Positions 10,329-24,732 are shown, counted from the first letter of the stretch. The stretch: 64,000 bases of DNA from Cephalotrichum gorgonifer (GCA_900312665.1 ONZQ02000001.1:4024560-4088559), one strand, 5' to 3'. Translations and numbers: made by a program. The notes: generated from the letters alone by a model not told the origin.

Positions 10329-13137
10329 TGTGAGGGGGCGAGTTGCTCAAATGTTATGATGAGGAGGCAAATATTCGAGTGGTAGAATATGGTATTGAAG
10401 CTCTGGTGATCCGACAGATTGGGGCTAAGCTGAATGTCATAAAGATGAGTCCATGTGGCACGATATGTATCAACGTGGAGTTCATGCGTTTATATCGGAG
10501 GTTGAAGCTTGGGGTATTGATGAAGTCAGGGGTGGGGGGGAGGGGAGAGACGAAGAGAGCTAGCTGAGCATACAAGTCAAGGAGATTGCCAAAGCTATGT
10601 ATGACTTGGAGAATAAGGATATGCCACGAGTGGATGGGATGGGCAAGAGGAGTTGCGGACGGTCAAAACTCGTCAAGAGTCAGGATGGGGAGACTACGTC
10701 GTACGTTCTTATGATCAATGACGAACGAGATGGACGGAGGGGCGAGATCTCTGGGATAGGGTAGCTCTTATTCTGAGGACCGAAGCTGTTATGTATATTA
10801 CGTGCTTTCGGCTACTTCCTTCCAAAATCAAGGGACGCTTGATAGAGAATCCTGGTGTAATCTGCACAACCAAGTGGGTGGGGAGGGGGCGTGTGTGGGC
10901 AAGGATCAGATTGGGGGGACGACCAGCAGGGGGTGGGGTGGGACCTGGAGGAGGAGAGGGGGTGTTGATTGTGGGTGTATACCTCGGGGTGTGGGTCTTG
11001 GGAGTGTGTGCCTTGGGCGAGTGGGCCTCAGGGTGTGGGCTGGAGGACAACGTTAATGTGATGGCCAAAGCTTAGGGAACACCCTGGGATTTGTAGTTCG
11101 ATACTTTGCCCTGTCGAGCACAGACATTCCTCCAAAGCCGGACGAGAGGCAGTAAAGCCCGTACCATGGCTCTGAAGGTACGAGCACGAGTACATGTGCC
11201 GTACTGGGCCAGAAAAAGTCAAGTGTGGTAGATGCCCCGGCTGCGCTTCGCCCGGGCGAGGATGCTCCAGTCATTGTGGGGTGTTCCGTCCTTTGCCTTG
11301 TTGCGAAGCATGGCCTTGCTTGCCTGCTCCTCTGCGATCAGATCGCCCAGCTCTGTAAGTTAACGAGGAACTACTCGTACATCGTGCGAAGCCTCTGCCT
11401 GTGGCCGCGCTAGCGTTATGCGCATGATGCCAATGAAGCGCAAGACTGACGCTCGTGAGATTTGGGAGTAACTACTCGTGGCTCCAGGTTTCGACGCTAC
11501 TCGAGCGAGTACCTCAGATGAGGCATCCCACTCGTTGTGGCGATGGATGCCAGACTGATACGGAATGGTGGGCACTTGGCGGGGAGGGGAAAGGTGTGAA
11601 GAGGCTCGACGATGGGCGGCGAGCAGGGGGCGGCAGCGATTGGACCTGGCTTGTCTATGCTCGGCGGCTCACTCACCTGTTGAGGGCGGGCCCCACCCCC
11701 GTATCTGCTCGGTTCCGAGTTGTACCGCCACCGAGTAGGTTCTAGCGCTCTCATCGGGGCTAAAACCCTTGTACAACTGGCGCCGGGTATTTAATCGAAC
11801 GGAGGATATTCATCTCATGTCGAAATTCAGCATACAAGGACGGAAATGAAATTGTCCTCTGCTCGTATGAGTGAAGTCCGAGTCCGAGCATACGTGAACT
11901 AATCAGTATCCCCTCGATGGTGTTCTCGATGTAGATACCAAGGAAAGCGCAACCCGCAGGCCCCCCACCAGAGACAACCTGCGTGGAGAGTGCGTCCGGC
12001 GGGTGTCGCCGGTCGGATCCGTGATTGCGCTCCCAGGCAGGTACAAGTACAGGTACAACTCCTGTCCGCTACAGTACCTACTCGGATGCGATTACAAGAG
12101 AAGCTACAAAGTCCCAAGGACAGTCAACGTAATATGCGCCTTGATCGCACAAATTGGAAATGGATCCTTCCCAAGTACTTGTATCGCGCTGGACTAGGCC
12201 TGTATTTTTTTCTCTCACGCTGATGGAGAAAGGTCCCCCGTGGCGTTACTTTTTTGGGCCTAACCCGCCCTCGTACTTGGGCCTGCCCAGGGTTGGTCCG
12301 GGACCTTTTGTACAATGCCAAGGCCCGACATCATCGCATGCGCTGCATGCGAATGGACGTTCCGGTCCTGTGTGGAACTTTTTTGGTCCCACGATACGGG
12401 ACCCTGCCAATCATGCAGTCGATGTTACACCACACCTCTCGAGTATCTTGAGTTGGTGTGGCCATGCCTGAAGGTGGACCTTCACCAGGGGGGGGGAAAG
12501 GGCATATCTTGTCCCTGGAATGTCCTTTCGTTCGCCTTCGTCGTGGAAGGAAAAAAGAACCTTTCCCGTTCTTGGCCATCCCACACTCACATATCAGCAA
12601 ATACTCTTTCTTAAACATGGTGAGACCCTTATCTCTAACAGCAGACGGAAGATTATCTCTGCTCGGCATTATTCTCGATAGCACCTCGAGGTTCGGTTTA
12701 CGAGAGTGCAATGCCTCTGGGTGCTTACTAGGGTGAATGGATACGACAAAGGGAAATCAATGCAGTGTTTGTACTCGCGTATGCTAACTACTAGTATGCA
12801 CAGATAGGTCCCAGTACCGTAGTGTGTACTACCGATGAGTAGGGTCATTCCTTCCCTCCCTCTTCGCCTAGGGGCTTTCTGGCACTTGCCGCCTCGAGAC
12901 CACGGCAATTTAGAAAAACTCCGTCAGTTGCTGCGCGGGGTGCTCATGTGAGCGGGAGCCCGCAGGCCACAGCGACAGCCAGCGACGGCGACAGTGCAGA
13001 GGGCTGCGGGAGTGACCGCACAGCGATGGAAGCGAGTTATTTCGGGCACAGAGTATATTAGCCTTGGTAGCATGACCGCCTGATTGAACTGGCGATGACA
13101 CTCGCCCACCACCAGGTGGTGCTCAGCCCAGACCACA

Positions 13138-13162
13138 CCTCTAACCTCTAACCTCTAACCTC
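13138..13162. repeat. CCTCTAA tandem repeat (3.6 copies)
   Basis: Three perfect copies of the 7-mer CCTCTAA (13138-13158) are followed by CCTC. It resembles a variant of the fungal telomere unit CCCTAA but is short and internal. Confidence 0.85.
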
Positions 13163-13310
13163 ATACCTATTATCTCTATACCTCCCTCACGTTTTCCAAC
13201 TTCTCAACCATACGGGGATACAGTTTTATATAGCTGTACAGAAGCTGGGTTCGCTCGGCCCTGTGACCGTTGGGATTGCAAACCTTAAACTGTGATTTGC
13301 GCTCTCGCGG

Positions 13311-13343
13311 GCGCACACTCGTACTTGCATACTTGTACTTGTA
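13311..13343. repeat. TACTYG hexamer cluster
   Basis: Contains two overlapping TACTTGTA octamers (13330-13337 and 13336-13343) plus a nearby ACTCGTAC, in 6-bp register. This is a representative cluster of the dispersed motif. Confidence 0.8.
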
Positions 13344-13561
13344 GAGAAGAGCCCGCAACAACCAGTATTCGGAAACTCGAACGCGAGTCATCCCTGAGCT
13401 GATGGTGCATCAAGGCGACCTCTGATCGGTCGCCTAATTGGGTGAGAAGTGGGGGTAAGGTACGGGCACAACGCCTATATTCTAGATATATACTATACTT
13501 GTATGCAGCGTACCAGCGAGGGACACGACACTACCGCTGCGAGTAGTTGGCCCCACGCTCT

Positions 13562-13575
13562 TACAAGTACGAGTA
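13562..13575. repeat. TACAAG/TACGAG motif pair
   Basis: TACAAGTA (13562-13569) overlaps TACGAGTA (13568-13575), showing that the two octamer versions belong to one hexamer series. Confidence 0.8.
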
Positions 13576-13895
13576 AGTACCCATCACCATCACTTCTATT
13601 CACGATTCTCCCAGGACTCGCCTATTCGTGGCTGGAACATGGGATGACTTTTCGTAGACCGACCCGCAAGGATACTTGTACTACGGACGACCCGCATATC
13701 GAAGACGTCATCGATACACGCCGAATTCCCTTAAGCAAAGGAGGATGGGGGAACTTCATTTCGGACGATGCTCACAAGGGGCCATTCTCGTTAATCCTTC
13801 GCCTCTTTGTGTCTGGATCCCTATCGCTTGTGCTTGGTGGATGACTAGGACTGCCAGCAAGACACACACACACACTTGGAGTGCCCACGCCACCC

Positions 13896-13914
13896 TACGA
13901 GTACGAGTACAAGG
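13896..13914. repeat. TACGAG tandem motif (three hexamers)
   Basis: Two overlapping TACGAGTA octamers (13896-13903, 13902-13909) run into TACAAGG, giving three successive hexamer units of the dispersed motif. Confidence 0.8.
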
Positions 13915-16900
13915 TCTTCCTTGTATTGGTATGTACAAGTATGCCCGCGTGGGGGGGGAGAACCATGTGGATGCGCATTTGCCAATACCCTGTGTCAGCT
14001 TCTCTCATTGCCTGACACCCTCATGCAGACGGCCACATAAGCGAAGACCGGTCGAGAAAGCATGTACTACGTACTCGTCGTAATACTCGCAAATACAAGA
14101 ATTATCTGAAGAGTAAATCCCATCCCCAGCCCCGGCGGCCGGCCACCTTCGAAACCTTCTACCGTACTCGTACACCGCCTAGTAATACCTTCCTTCCGTA
14201 CCAATACTCCAACGAGTACTCTGACACCCTCACGAAAAGCTCCCCGGCCACTGCCACACTAGCGCCCACCCTCCACGACTCCCCGTCCACTCAGCGTCGC
14301 TCGGCAGGCCTTCCATGCAGCCTTCCACGGCCATTCCACAACCACCACAAGCCGTCGATCCCGCCCGCAGAGCGCCCGCCCCAAATCCCATTCGGACCTA
14401 CCGATGGATTCTGACTGGCTGCCACGGCCAGTCGGCTCCCTTGTGCATCGTACTTGTATGTACGAGCGCGGAGGAGATCCGATGGGCGTTCGACCAAGGT
14501 TTCTGCTGATCTTGCCGGTCTTTGCCGGCGATCCTGGAGCTGATTGATGTGGGAAGCGCGGCTGGTGGCGGTCGATCCACGACTCTGAATCGGCGCTACA
14601 ATCCTCCGGACTTACACGACGAAATATACTCGGAGACTTTACACACACCGCCCACGACCAGCTCAGTGAGTATTGCTGAGTAGAGTGTATTTTCCCCCCT
14701 TCTTCTTCCGATACTGGCACGGGCCGGCTGACGACCGATATCACTAACCGGGGGTGGGATAATACTCGTAATCAGCGCGATATCTTACAGACAAGAAAAG
14801 CCTCGTAACGATGAAGTTGCACACACCCCACCCGCCTCAGCAAGCCTCAGCCGTCGTCTACTCAATCACGATGTCGCACATAACACCCTCGCACGACTAC
14901 AACTATTCTTTGTACGACAGAGTAAATGAAATCGATACAGCGGCGGAGATTTTCTATTTTCAGTCGTTGCACTGACCTCAACAAAAGGGAGGAGGAAAGG
15001 TCCGCTGGCCTGTTCGATTGACGCCTATTCGCCCCTCTAGTAGCGGACCCTACTTCTAGTTTGTGCTCGGATCGTGAGAAGGAAAGAAGCTACGGACGTA
15101 CAAGTAGTACCAAGGTCCTACCCATGCCCACTCGGAGGTCGAAGAACCCCCCAACATGGTGCGAGGAAGAGAGGGAATTTTTCCAAACTTCCCAGATCGG
15201 CCGAGGCAGTCTGCGCCCCAAGGCTGTTTACGGTAAGCCAGAGTGGTGATGCGAGGCGTTTTTTTGTGTGTAATTGCGCTCGCAACGTAAAACAAGACCC
15301 CGGCCATGCATGCCAGATTGCGTCGGATGGAGTGTTAGTCGGTCGAGACCAGGCGGTGGTGGCACAACCTTCTAAGCCAAATGTTGAAATGTGGCTGCAC
15401 TCGGGCCTGGGGAAGGGCACTAAGAACGCCACTGATACGACCTATCCTTGAAATCGCCCCCCACTTGGCTATCCATAATACCACCCCCCCCCTTTCCCCT
15501 TCCTTTCTCTCCCATCCCCCACCACCACCATCACCAACCCCCCTTCCTTCGTGAACGAACAGGTGTGGGTTTTTTTGTTTTTAGTTTCTAGATTTGGGTC
15601 ATGGAACGGGACAATCATTTCCCATTCGGAAAGTTGGCTTGACGTGCATCTAGGCCATCGCGCGCCAACGAAAAGCAGGGGCAGGGATATTTGTCCTACC
15701 CCCCTCTGGTTTTCTCCTTCTGCAGCGTGCCAAGTGGCGCCGGATTCAAGCAGGGGAATCGACTCAACAAGAGATACTTGTAATACTGCTGAGCTGGATC
15801 TGGATTTTAACATATGACAGCCCAAGAAGCCGAGGCATAAGGCGGGCGGGGCGTTCTTCCGCCTTCGAGTATTAGGGCCCTTTTAAAGGGGAAGAGGGGG
15901 GTGCAATTTCGGCGCGAAGCGTCGGAGGTTACCGGTTCTGAGACCTAGCGCAGCGATAAGTCGCGTTTCCTCCCACATTACTCCGTACAATTGCACACAA
16001 TCAAGAATACGAGTATTAATACAAGACTACCGCCGGGCTATTATTACTAAAGGACAACCCGGCGAACCTTGGCCGCACTATTCCTATTTGGCGGCATTCC
16101 CCGACTTACACCACTTTAGAGCGCCGTTCATCACGACAATCTCCCGTTGTGCCCGTGACCCTCACCCTAGATCCTACTGCTGAGCCCAGCAGCTGCGGCA
16201 TCACATATTAATACTCCTTCTCTGTGGGGAGGCAGATGCGCGTTTCTAAAGAAAGCGTTCTCGAGGGATTTCCGGGAGGCGTAAAAAAAACCGGGTAGCG
16301 AGCTGCGTGCCGTGCCTACGCGAGCCAGACACAAAAGTCTACATATTCTCCTATAACCCTAAAATTTCGTAATACGGGTAAGCCGCACGGGGAGACTTAG
16401 GGGGGTTGTTTAATATATATCTTAGCTTGGACTGTGGCTTATGAGGACCGCGTGCCAGTTCTTGGACCACCCCGCAGCATGTCCTTGCCGGAGCAAGGAG
16501 GCTATACTTGGTATTTTCTGCGAGTATGACCGTGATAAGTTCCACCGGCCGGCGAGAGAGGTGTGGGCCGGCGGACGAGCAGAGCAGAGGATCAGCTCGC
16601 TAGATAGCTCATGTAGGACGGAGCGCACCATCTTTTGGGCACGAGGGGCCCGAGACTAGTGCGTGACTTCCAAAGGGTCTACTACGAAATGGTCTAGCTA
16701 CGAGTATGTCAATCAATAAAGGATCCTGCCACGAGATTGCCTAAACACCATCGCTAACGCGCGCCACTACCGACATGTAATAGCTCGCGTATGCTGGCCG
16801 GACTTTGACGGAAACTCATGTCAAAGCATGACACATGGCACCCACCTGCTCCCCCCCCTCCCCCCCTCAACAAAAAAAATAAATAAAAAAAAGTCAGGCT

Positions 16901-17256
16901 TGTGTGTTTCCAAGAATATCTCCCTGGCGGAAGGGTGATGGTCTCACGGGATGGTATAAGGCGAGTTTGGTGCCGGCACCTAATTTACCTGTCCCGGAGA
17001 TAGAAGAAAGCTTATCTCTGTGTTAAACGCTGTCGACGCGTAGTCGCCCTCGACCCCCACGGGCTACGAATCGGCGTGTGGTTCTTCTGATTGTTTTCGA
17101 AATGGAGCGAGGAGATATCACAATCGCTGCTGCACGATACAAGCAAGGTCCGGCCTTAGGGGGCTGCTACGGTGGTAGCCAAGACCCTCTCGGGTCCCGC
17201 ACATATCCTCACCAGTCGATGCCCATCCAACCCAAGGAGCATCCTCCTCCCTCCTG

Positions 17257-17278
17257 CTCCTCCTCCTCCTCCTCCTCC
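17257..17278. repeat. CTC trinucleotide microsatellite
   Basis: About seven uninterrupted CTC units with no coding context. Confidence 0.85.
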
Positions 17279-18569
17279 AAGGATCGGAGAGGACTCCGCC
17301 GTCCCCACTCTCTCCGTCCCAGAGACCATGCCCATCAACCCATCCCCGCACTTCCGGCTCTTCACCGTTCCCCGGTTTCTTCCCCCTTTCCCGGCAGAAG
17401 TTTCATCCCCAGATTTTCATTCCCGTCATCTTCCCGCCACCGCTTGACCCAAAAGCCTAAAAGTGCCGTGGCTATTACGACATAGTTTCTGATTCTCCGG
17501 GGAAAAGGACGATACACATCGTCAGTTTCTTAGTTTCCTCAAACTCTCTTTTCGTCTTCCCCGCAATTGCCGTGACATCGCGAGTGGGTTTTCTCGGCAT
17601 GCGGCGGCATAGGCCTGAAAAAGGGAGGGCTAAGACCGAGCCCGCAAGCCACATTGTAGGTACGAGAGGACGAGTACGACATACTTACTCGTATCGTACG
17701 CTTACGTCGTAATGGCCACTGCGACTCAAAAGTAATCTTTTCTCTCTACTCGCAAGGTTCCTTATGTTTATCGATGATATATGCTAGTATCCAAGTAACT
17801 CGGAAGTACACGTACATTAGCTACGAGTATAATTCCATCTCACCTCCCTCGTCTCCCATTCCCCGCTGTCCCCCACCCAAATCTTCCAAATCTTCCCCCT
17901 TTCGTGTGCTCGTATGCAGTGAGATCGCATCACCGCCCTGCAGAGAACGCTGCATGGAATAGTGTGCCTGTTCTTCTGCTCCCTCCGCCCACAGTTTACC
18001 ATCCACCCCCCCTAAAAAAAATGAGGGGTACCATGTAAACAGGATTGGTGAGACTGAGTTCTTGGCATCGTGGTCTAAGCCTCACTGATATGCAAAGAGG
18101 AAAGAGAACACCTCGATAACAGCCCCAAATGCAATGGCAGAGTAAGAAGAAGCACACTTGTAGCTTTTGATATCGATGAAAAGTGCCCTTACTAGTACAG
18201 ACACTTGTAACAAGGTTTCGATCCTTGTTCGTACCCTGGACCAACGCTACGTAGACGACGTCTCGAATGTAGCCGCATGGCTGGCCCGTGTGTGCTTGGG
18301 AAGCAGACGAGATCAGTGGAGCCGGTAATCAGTTCGGACTACGAGTACGACCTTCAACTTGGAGTACGAATACAAGTGCGCGTACGAGGACAAGCATGGC
18401 TAAGGGGGTGGTGCCAGCGTCGACGATGGGGCGTCGTCCACGCCACCGCCGGAAAGTGTTCTGGAGTTTTCCTTGTCCAGCGCTCAGTCGGACTGGAACT
18501 GGTTAATAGAGCTATCCCCGATACGGTCTCGGTCTCCGCCGTTCTGCAGAGTTGCACCAGGAACAGCTA

Positions 18570-18585
18570 CCCCCCCCCCCCCCCC
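18570..18585. repeat. Poly-C tract (C16)
   Basis: Sixteen consecutive C, one of a recurring class of long C/G homopolymers in the non-coding parts of this window. Confidence 0.9.
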
Positions 18586-19450
18586 ACCCGAGCCTAACCA
18601 AGAGCGAGGCTATTAGCCAACGAACACACAGCCAGATCAGAAAAGCGCCGGTCATTCTTAGTGCCCCGCAAGCTTCTCTCATCTGTAATTTTTCACCGCC
18701 GTGGGGCCAACGAGTACTCTAATAGGCCCACAATAAAACGGCGAGCGCGCATGCGCGTCCTTTTTGGTCTCTGCGAGCGTCACTATCACAGTTTCGGGTG
18801 CTTTTATTTTCTTCCAGTGCGCATGCGAATGCGAGTGTACGTAGGTACGAGTACCCGTAATAGCAGCCTCCCAGATTAGTGCCCGCCAAGGAGGCCCCTC
18901 GAAACACGTTAGCCAAATGAGATTGGATTTTGCAGTGGTGGGCCCCTTGTATTCGCACGAAGTCAAGGGGGCGGGTGTCGTCTACTTGTAGTTCCGGCTG
19001 TCCGTGAGCTTATAAGCCGGAATCTACCGGAGTGCTCCGATGGGCCATACCCTTGTCGACTCGGGCTTACTTCGGATTGCCTCCGGGATTCCCGGGCGGC
19101 AAGTCCACACACGCCCAGTCCTCCACATTGCCACTTGGTACGAAGTGCATTCCAATGGGGAACAAGGTGCCCCATCACACACAGGGGAGCACGTGGAGAC
19201 CGGCAGACGACACACACTGGGACATAGGGCACGCGGCGCAGTGGCGTTACCCCGACCTAGCGTGATAGGCATTAGGTAATTAATTCCCTTACGATGCCTT
19301 CCACCCGGGTGGGCTGTTGGACGGACCACCTTTTTTCTGGGGATTTGCTCCGTATTACTTGATAGATTCCTTTTCCCCAGACGACCCCAGATTCCTGACT
19401 TCATGGTCGAGATGCCAGGGAAAGGGGGGGGGGCGTCTACCGGTAGAACC

Positions 19451-19464
19451 TACTTGTACAAGTA
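19451..19464. repeat. Palindromic motif TACTTGTACAAGTA
   Basis: TACTTGTA and its reverse complement overlap on a shared TA, giving a perfect 14-bp palindrome built from the dispersed motif. Confidence 0.85.
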
Positions 19465-20028
19465 TGGAGTGAGGTTATGGGGCAGAGGAAGCTTTTTGGT
19501 GACTACCGGGAATATCGGGACGGGCACCCCATCTAGGGTCGATAGCGGGTATTTGCTACCGACGATTCTGCGCAGAGCCGATACCCTTACCGAGATAGCC
19601 AACCTCTCCAGCAGGGGGGGGGGCGTCGCTCACCGCTGCCAGGAGGCGCACCAAGTCTTCGCCCCCGTTCCTGCACAAAGTCTCAGTCGTCTTCGTATTA
19701 GGTGAACAGCGACCTCGAACTTCAGGACACAGGATGGAGAGCACACAAGCACAAGATACAGCATATCCACTCGTATGAAGTCCACCTACTGCGAGGCTAA
19801 CGGACCTACTCGTAGATTGCGCCTACTTGGCGCCTGCCCCTAGCCAGCTAGTTGTCCCGGAGAGTGAAGGGGCGACGATCGTCAATCACCCTTCGGATTG
19901 GGCTTCAAGCGGTTTTAATTCGCCCCTGTGGGGAGCGCACCTGCTGGTGCCCCGCCCTGTGGGTGCAGCGTCGTGCGACGCAGAAGGTAGGCTGTTTACA
20001 TTTTAGGTTATAAATCCCGTTACGGATA

Positions 20029-20060
20029 CCCCCCCCCNNNNNNNNNNNNNNNNNNNNCCC
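20029..20060. other. Assembly gap (20 N) within a poly-C run
   Basis: N bases occupy 20038-20057. Nine C precede and three C follow, so the gap probably marks a homopolymer that could not be resolved. The true length is unknown. Confidence 0.98.
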
Positions 20061-20301
20061 TTTCTCTCCAAAGATGACAGGGGTCGCCAATCTGAGGTTA
20101 GTGTCCCGATCCTTCCTTGGGCTTGTGTGCTTGGCCAGAGAACTTGTACTTGTACTCTCAAACGTTGCACGATCAAGTGGAGCCACTGACCACGCGTACA
20201 TGGAAGTACGAGTCTTCGTGGCTCACTATTTTACAGGTACCTGCAAAAGCCTTATCCCTCTGCACCTCACCTCGCCTTGAAAGTTGCAGAAGATGGACAC
20301 A

Positions 20302-20337
20302 GTCGTACGAGCACGATCACGAGCACGAGCACGAGTC
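20302..20337. repeat. Degenerate CGAGCA hexamer array
   Basis: About five or six imperfect hexamers of CGAGCA/CGATCA type. The unit differs by one or two bases from TACGAG, so this looks like a longer relative of the dispersed motif. Confidence 0.7.
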
Positions 20338-23300
20338 AAACGGCAATGGAGATTGTGGGATGGTGCTGTCGTCATAAATGAGCTGGCCCCTTGCGATTCC
20401 GAATTCGTATGCTCACCAGAGCCCGGGTTAAGCGCAAGAGTGGGAGTACTACGAAGTAGCTCATCGGGGACAATTGCAAGTTTCTTCTGTAGAAATGTTC
20501 CGAGGTGCGGGTAGGTACGCCATTGCATCCCCAGACAGAGTACTGGTATTAAAGTACAAGTAGTGCCTACCTAGCAATGCCCGTGGTTCGAGATACCTGT
20601 ATTAGTACAAGTACACTGTATGAACTACCCTACCTAGTACGAGTACTTGAGTATCTTTCTTACACCCACTTCAAGTATGGAACGTTACAACACCGAGCTT
20701 TCGCACCCCTGGAGATATCTCTTGGCGTGCCTTGCCCCGCCAGAACTCTCAAAGACGCAGAATTAATATCACATACTTGTACAGGTGGTCCTCTAGGATA
20801 AGATCAGCATGTTCCGAACACCTAGCTAGGCCCTCATTCATACCCGTAGGGCTCTAGATCATTAGAGCTGGGGGTGATCACTGGCCTAGAAACTCGTCCC
20901 TCACCTCACTCGTCGGTCGTCAGAGCATCAACCGCCGCGACCACAAAGAAGCAATCTCGATTGTTCGGCCGTACTCGTCGCAACCCGACACCCGACACTT
21001 TTTTCCGCAGTTTCACCTACTTAGACAGACACTGATTGTTGAAAAGCGAGCGCTATACCCTCGCCCCGTCAGCTCAACAGACGAAGCTCTCCACCCAACA
21101 TCAGTCGCACTTTATTACCTGTTCATGTTCCCGGCGGCTCGGGACTTGTGGAACCACGGCGCCGGTACGACAATACTTGTTCGTACTTACTTGTCCGTGC
21201 CTCGAGTACTCACTCATAGGGCATTCATGGGTGCTCGAGCCCACGACTGGCCTAACAAACTCACTCCCGCCCTGCGAGAGGGGCGGTGGGACTTATGCGG
21301 AGGGCATATCTGACCCTCCGACAACCCCCCTACCCCCCCCCCCCCCGACCCGCGGAACCGGCCACCGCGCACCCTAGAACACGGCTGCTTGTTGTTCACC
21401 TACTCGGACTAATACCTCGGTCGGCGGAATTTCTACCGCATCCTCGTGACCCCGTGTTTTCCTCCGCGGATTCATTTTCTATCCTTCTGTCCGTTCCAGA
21501 AGTAGTCATGATCCTCAGTGCTTGCATATACCATCGGGTACCCCACCTCTCTTGGCAGGCTCACGATGTAAGGGGAGGCCCTCCAATTTCACCGAGATCA
21601 CCCCCGGGTTCGCGGCGCTCCGGGCTAGATCTACCCTTGTAGTAAAAGCTCCAGTCGCCGACATCCCGCGCTAGGAGAGACGGGTTCAGGACGCAGACCG
21701 CCCAGAGTTCACCGCCTCATGTCTCAAAGTCTCTCGGCCTGCGGGGGCGGGGGCGCGGGGGCGCGGGAGGGGGGAACGGGGGGGCAGTGCATTTCTTGGT
21801 CCCCATTGACTACCGGTTAGCAGATACACATTGGAACCGCCTGCAAAGCCAGTCCGGGATACTCGAAACAGGATTGCTCCGATTGCTCAGCTTCAACATA
21901 ACCATAGACAGGCTGATAGATCGGATTCCGTGTTCGAACCACGGTCGGTCCTCGATTGTTCTCTTTTCCTCCTTCCGTTAGCCCCTATCTCGGTATATCT
22001 TATGAATACGGAAGGGCTTTATCGCCGCTTTGGCTGGGGAATAGCTCCTACAATATGTAGTATGCTTCTATGCGTGGCATGCATACTATATCGTCGTGTC
22101 GGAGCTCGCCGACGACGATATGGAAGCACATGTCTGGCTTCCTCTCCCGTCCACCAAAGCCTCGGCCTGCCTGCGCTTCAGCTGTGTGCTACTCGTACTA
22201 ACTATGCGCTTGTAGGGCGGGGACCGATAACGACAGTCGTCTGGGCAATAACGGAAACCGCATTGCTGAAGCTACGCCGTATCTGTCTGCCGGCTGCTAT
22301 CATTCATTCGTTTGATTCCTGGAAATATTGATCCTTCAAAAAGTACCGGGCATTTTGCTCCACGGACGTTCAAGGGTCGAGGGTAGTATAGCGTGGGTAG
22401 GTAAGTGCTACTCTTAGGGTAGTAGGTTTAGTGTTGCAGTCCGTGTGGCTTCTCTCTCTCCCGCCCCTCCATCCTCCATTTCCTGATCGAGCAAAAGTTC
22501 CCCCTGATCGGTATTGGTACGTACTCTGTACTACTTTACACTCATTCTCCGTCGTGCTTTCCTTACTAACGCTTCCAATCCCTGCCACCTGCCCGGGCTC
22601 CGCTCCACAAGCTAACCAAAACAGGGGGTGGAGGTGTGAGGCGCAAGGGACTTCTGGCGACATCGATGCTTCCCTCATGCGCAAAGGCAGGCGGGATGCA
22701 CCATTTCGCATTCTGGAAGGCGAGAGAGACAGGAGAAGCCAAGCCGCAGACCAGAGAGGGAAAAAAAAAAGATGGGGGTATTACGAAGAGGAACATTTAG
22801 TCTTTTGGGGGTTCTATGGCATCACTCTCTCATATAATTTTCTTTTTTTCCTGCTTTCCCAGCCTTGGCCATATCCACTTATATACCAGTACGGGTTATC
22901 CGCGTTCGTATTATTATGTACTTTGCGCTGTGCATACCGACGAGTTGGGGGTCATCCTTGTTTTGCCTCGGAGCTGGTGCGATTTGGAAGTGGTTGTCCG
23001 CGCTCCTTGTATAATACGCCCGGATGGAAAGGAAGAAGGAAAACTACTCATGCGCTTAGTAGGTAGCCCGGACTTGCAATTCTTTTTACGGAGAAATTCC
23101 CGGGACGGCCCCTCCGTTAATGCAAACCCGGTCCACGTATATGGGGAAAAAAAGAAATAATAATATTATCTATCTTCTTAAAAAAAAAGTTGGACATTTC
23201 GATAAAACGCCAAGCCTAGCCTCCTCGCTTCGATTTCATCCCCCTCGTTTTTTCTCTGTCTGATAAGAACATCCAAGTGGACCTTTTGCTAACACTCGAG

Positions 23301-24732
23301 CCAGGTACGAGTGCGAGTACCTTGCCATTCCCTCCCCACTGACGTGTTGTCAAGGCTTGGCTCTTCCGGCTCATGGCTCCTGGCACTTGATCTTTGGACC
23401 GCCTCTGGGAGGCTGTGCCCTCCCCGTGCAGGTCCCGGCGGTCCTCGGTGAAGGTCGGTTCTTCTTTCACCTTCTCCGCAGGGCTTCCATTTCTGCGGTG
23501 CGACCCCTGATGCAGGGGAGGCGAGGTTGGTGCGGATGGGACTTCTCGGGGACCTTCTCTTTTTGGGCGGTCCGCCGAGGGGTGTTCCCTGACAGTGTTG
23601 AGGAATTCCTTCCGCCCCATGGTGAGGACGGGGTGATATGACCCGTGGAAGGCAGTCCCAGCTCTGGCCCTACCATTCCCTCCATCGAGATCCGATGGCT
23701 GATGGGGCTTTAGGAGGTGGCCTTGTCTCCTGTTTCCACTACCCCTTAGAGTGCCGGCGCAGCATCGTGGTTCCTTACATGACGTTTGCCGGTAGACACC
23801 CTATGGCATCCGCTTCCCGGCATGATGATATCTTGGCTTAGGGGCTTAGGGGATCTTTGCACCCCCAGAGCTCTACCTCAACAACTCTCGGCAGAGAAGC
23901 TTTTGGGGAAGCGGAGGAGGGGGGAAGGGTTAGCTGAGACTGGAGATGTAGCTCCGTCATGCCTTGGTTGTCTTGGGTATATGTTCAAGATCTAGCTCCA
24001 GGATGGCCCCTAGGCGCGTGCCACCAGTGATACTTCACCTCTGCCTCTATCAACCCAATCTCGGCCCTCGATCGTTCCCTCAACTGATCCCACGATCGAC
24101 CCCAATCCCTCACCGTACACATTCTCCCCCACCATACAGCTTACATGAGTATCACGACTTACCTTACACCACTGCCCCCCCACTCCTAATGGAAGCAGCA
24201 CCTCCAACCCCACGCTCTCTCCCCCGCAAACCACTGACCAAAAGCAGCAGGTGCTTCGTCCACCGCTCCTCCACAACGCACACATTGCAGCTCTCATGCA
24301 CGCTTATATGAAGGGCCACACGCAACATCCCGTCACGGCAGCTCACCCCATGCTACGGTCGTATCTCAAGGGGACGCAGCCTATGGGAGTCGGGCGTTAG
24401 AGAGCGGAATCCTACGCTTACGGGCGGCCTTTTGTACGGTGGCTCCCGATCTCCGAGAAGGGACCCTTTGCACTTGGTGGCCTTGACGATCTCCTAGCTG
24501 AAAGGGATCTTTGTCCTGCGCGCCTTCGGGAATCTTTGATATTAATAAAGACAGGCCTTCTTGGCTGGGTGGGGGGCGGGTGCGCAGATGGGCAATGGTG
24601 ACTTGGGCAAGCTCTTTCTCGTGATCTCGAGAGGGAAAAAGGGGGGCGGGGCGGAAAAGGGGGGGAATGGGAGAGGGAGGCATTTCCGGGTTCTATGCCA
24701 TGTTCTTGCAGCCGAAGTGGTGTGTTGTCAAA

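Noticed and set aside
14259..14744. 161-codon minus-strand open frame in the gene desert.
   Set aside because: No domain, and it covers a TACTTGTA octamer; no splice signals extend it.
18212..18232. CAAGG-TTTCGAT-CCTTG resembling a tRNA T-arm.
   Set aside because: The loop is out of register with the invariant TTC and no other tRNA part is nearby.
21871..21952. Possible tRNA: CCGTG-TTCGAAC-CACGG forms a perfect T-arm at 21928-21944, with GGATTGC upstream pairing partly with TCGGTCC.
   Set aside because: No A-box or D-arm and no acceptable anticodon arm between the two; acceptor pairing relies on two G-U pairs and a mismatch.
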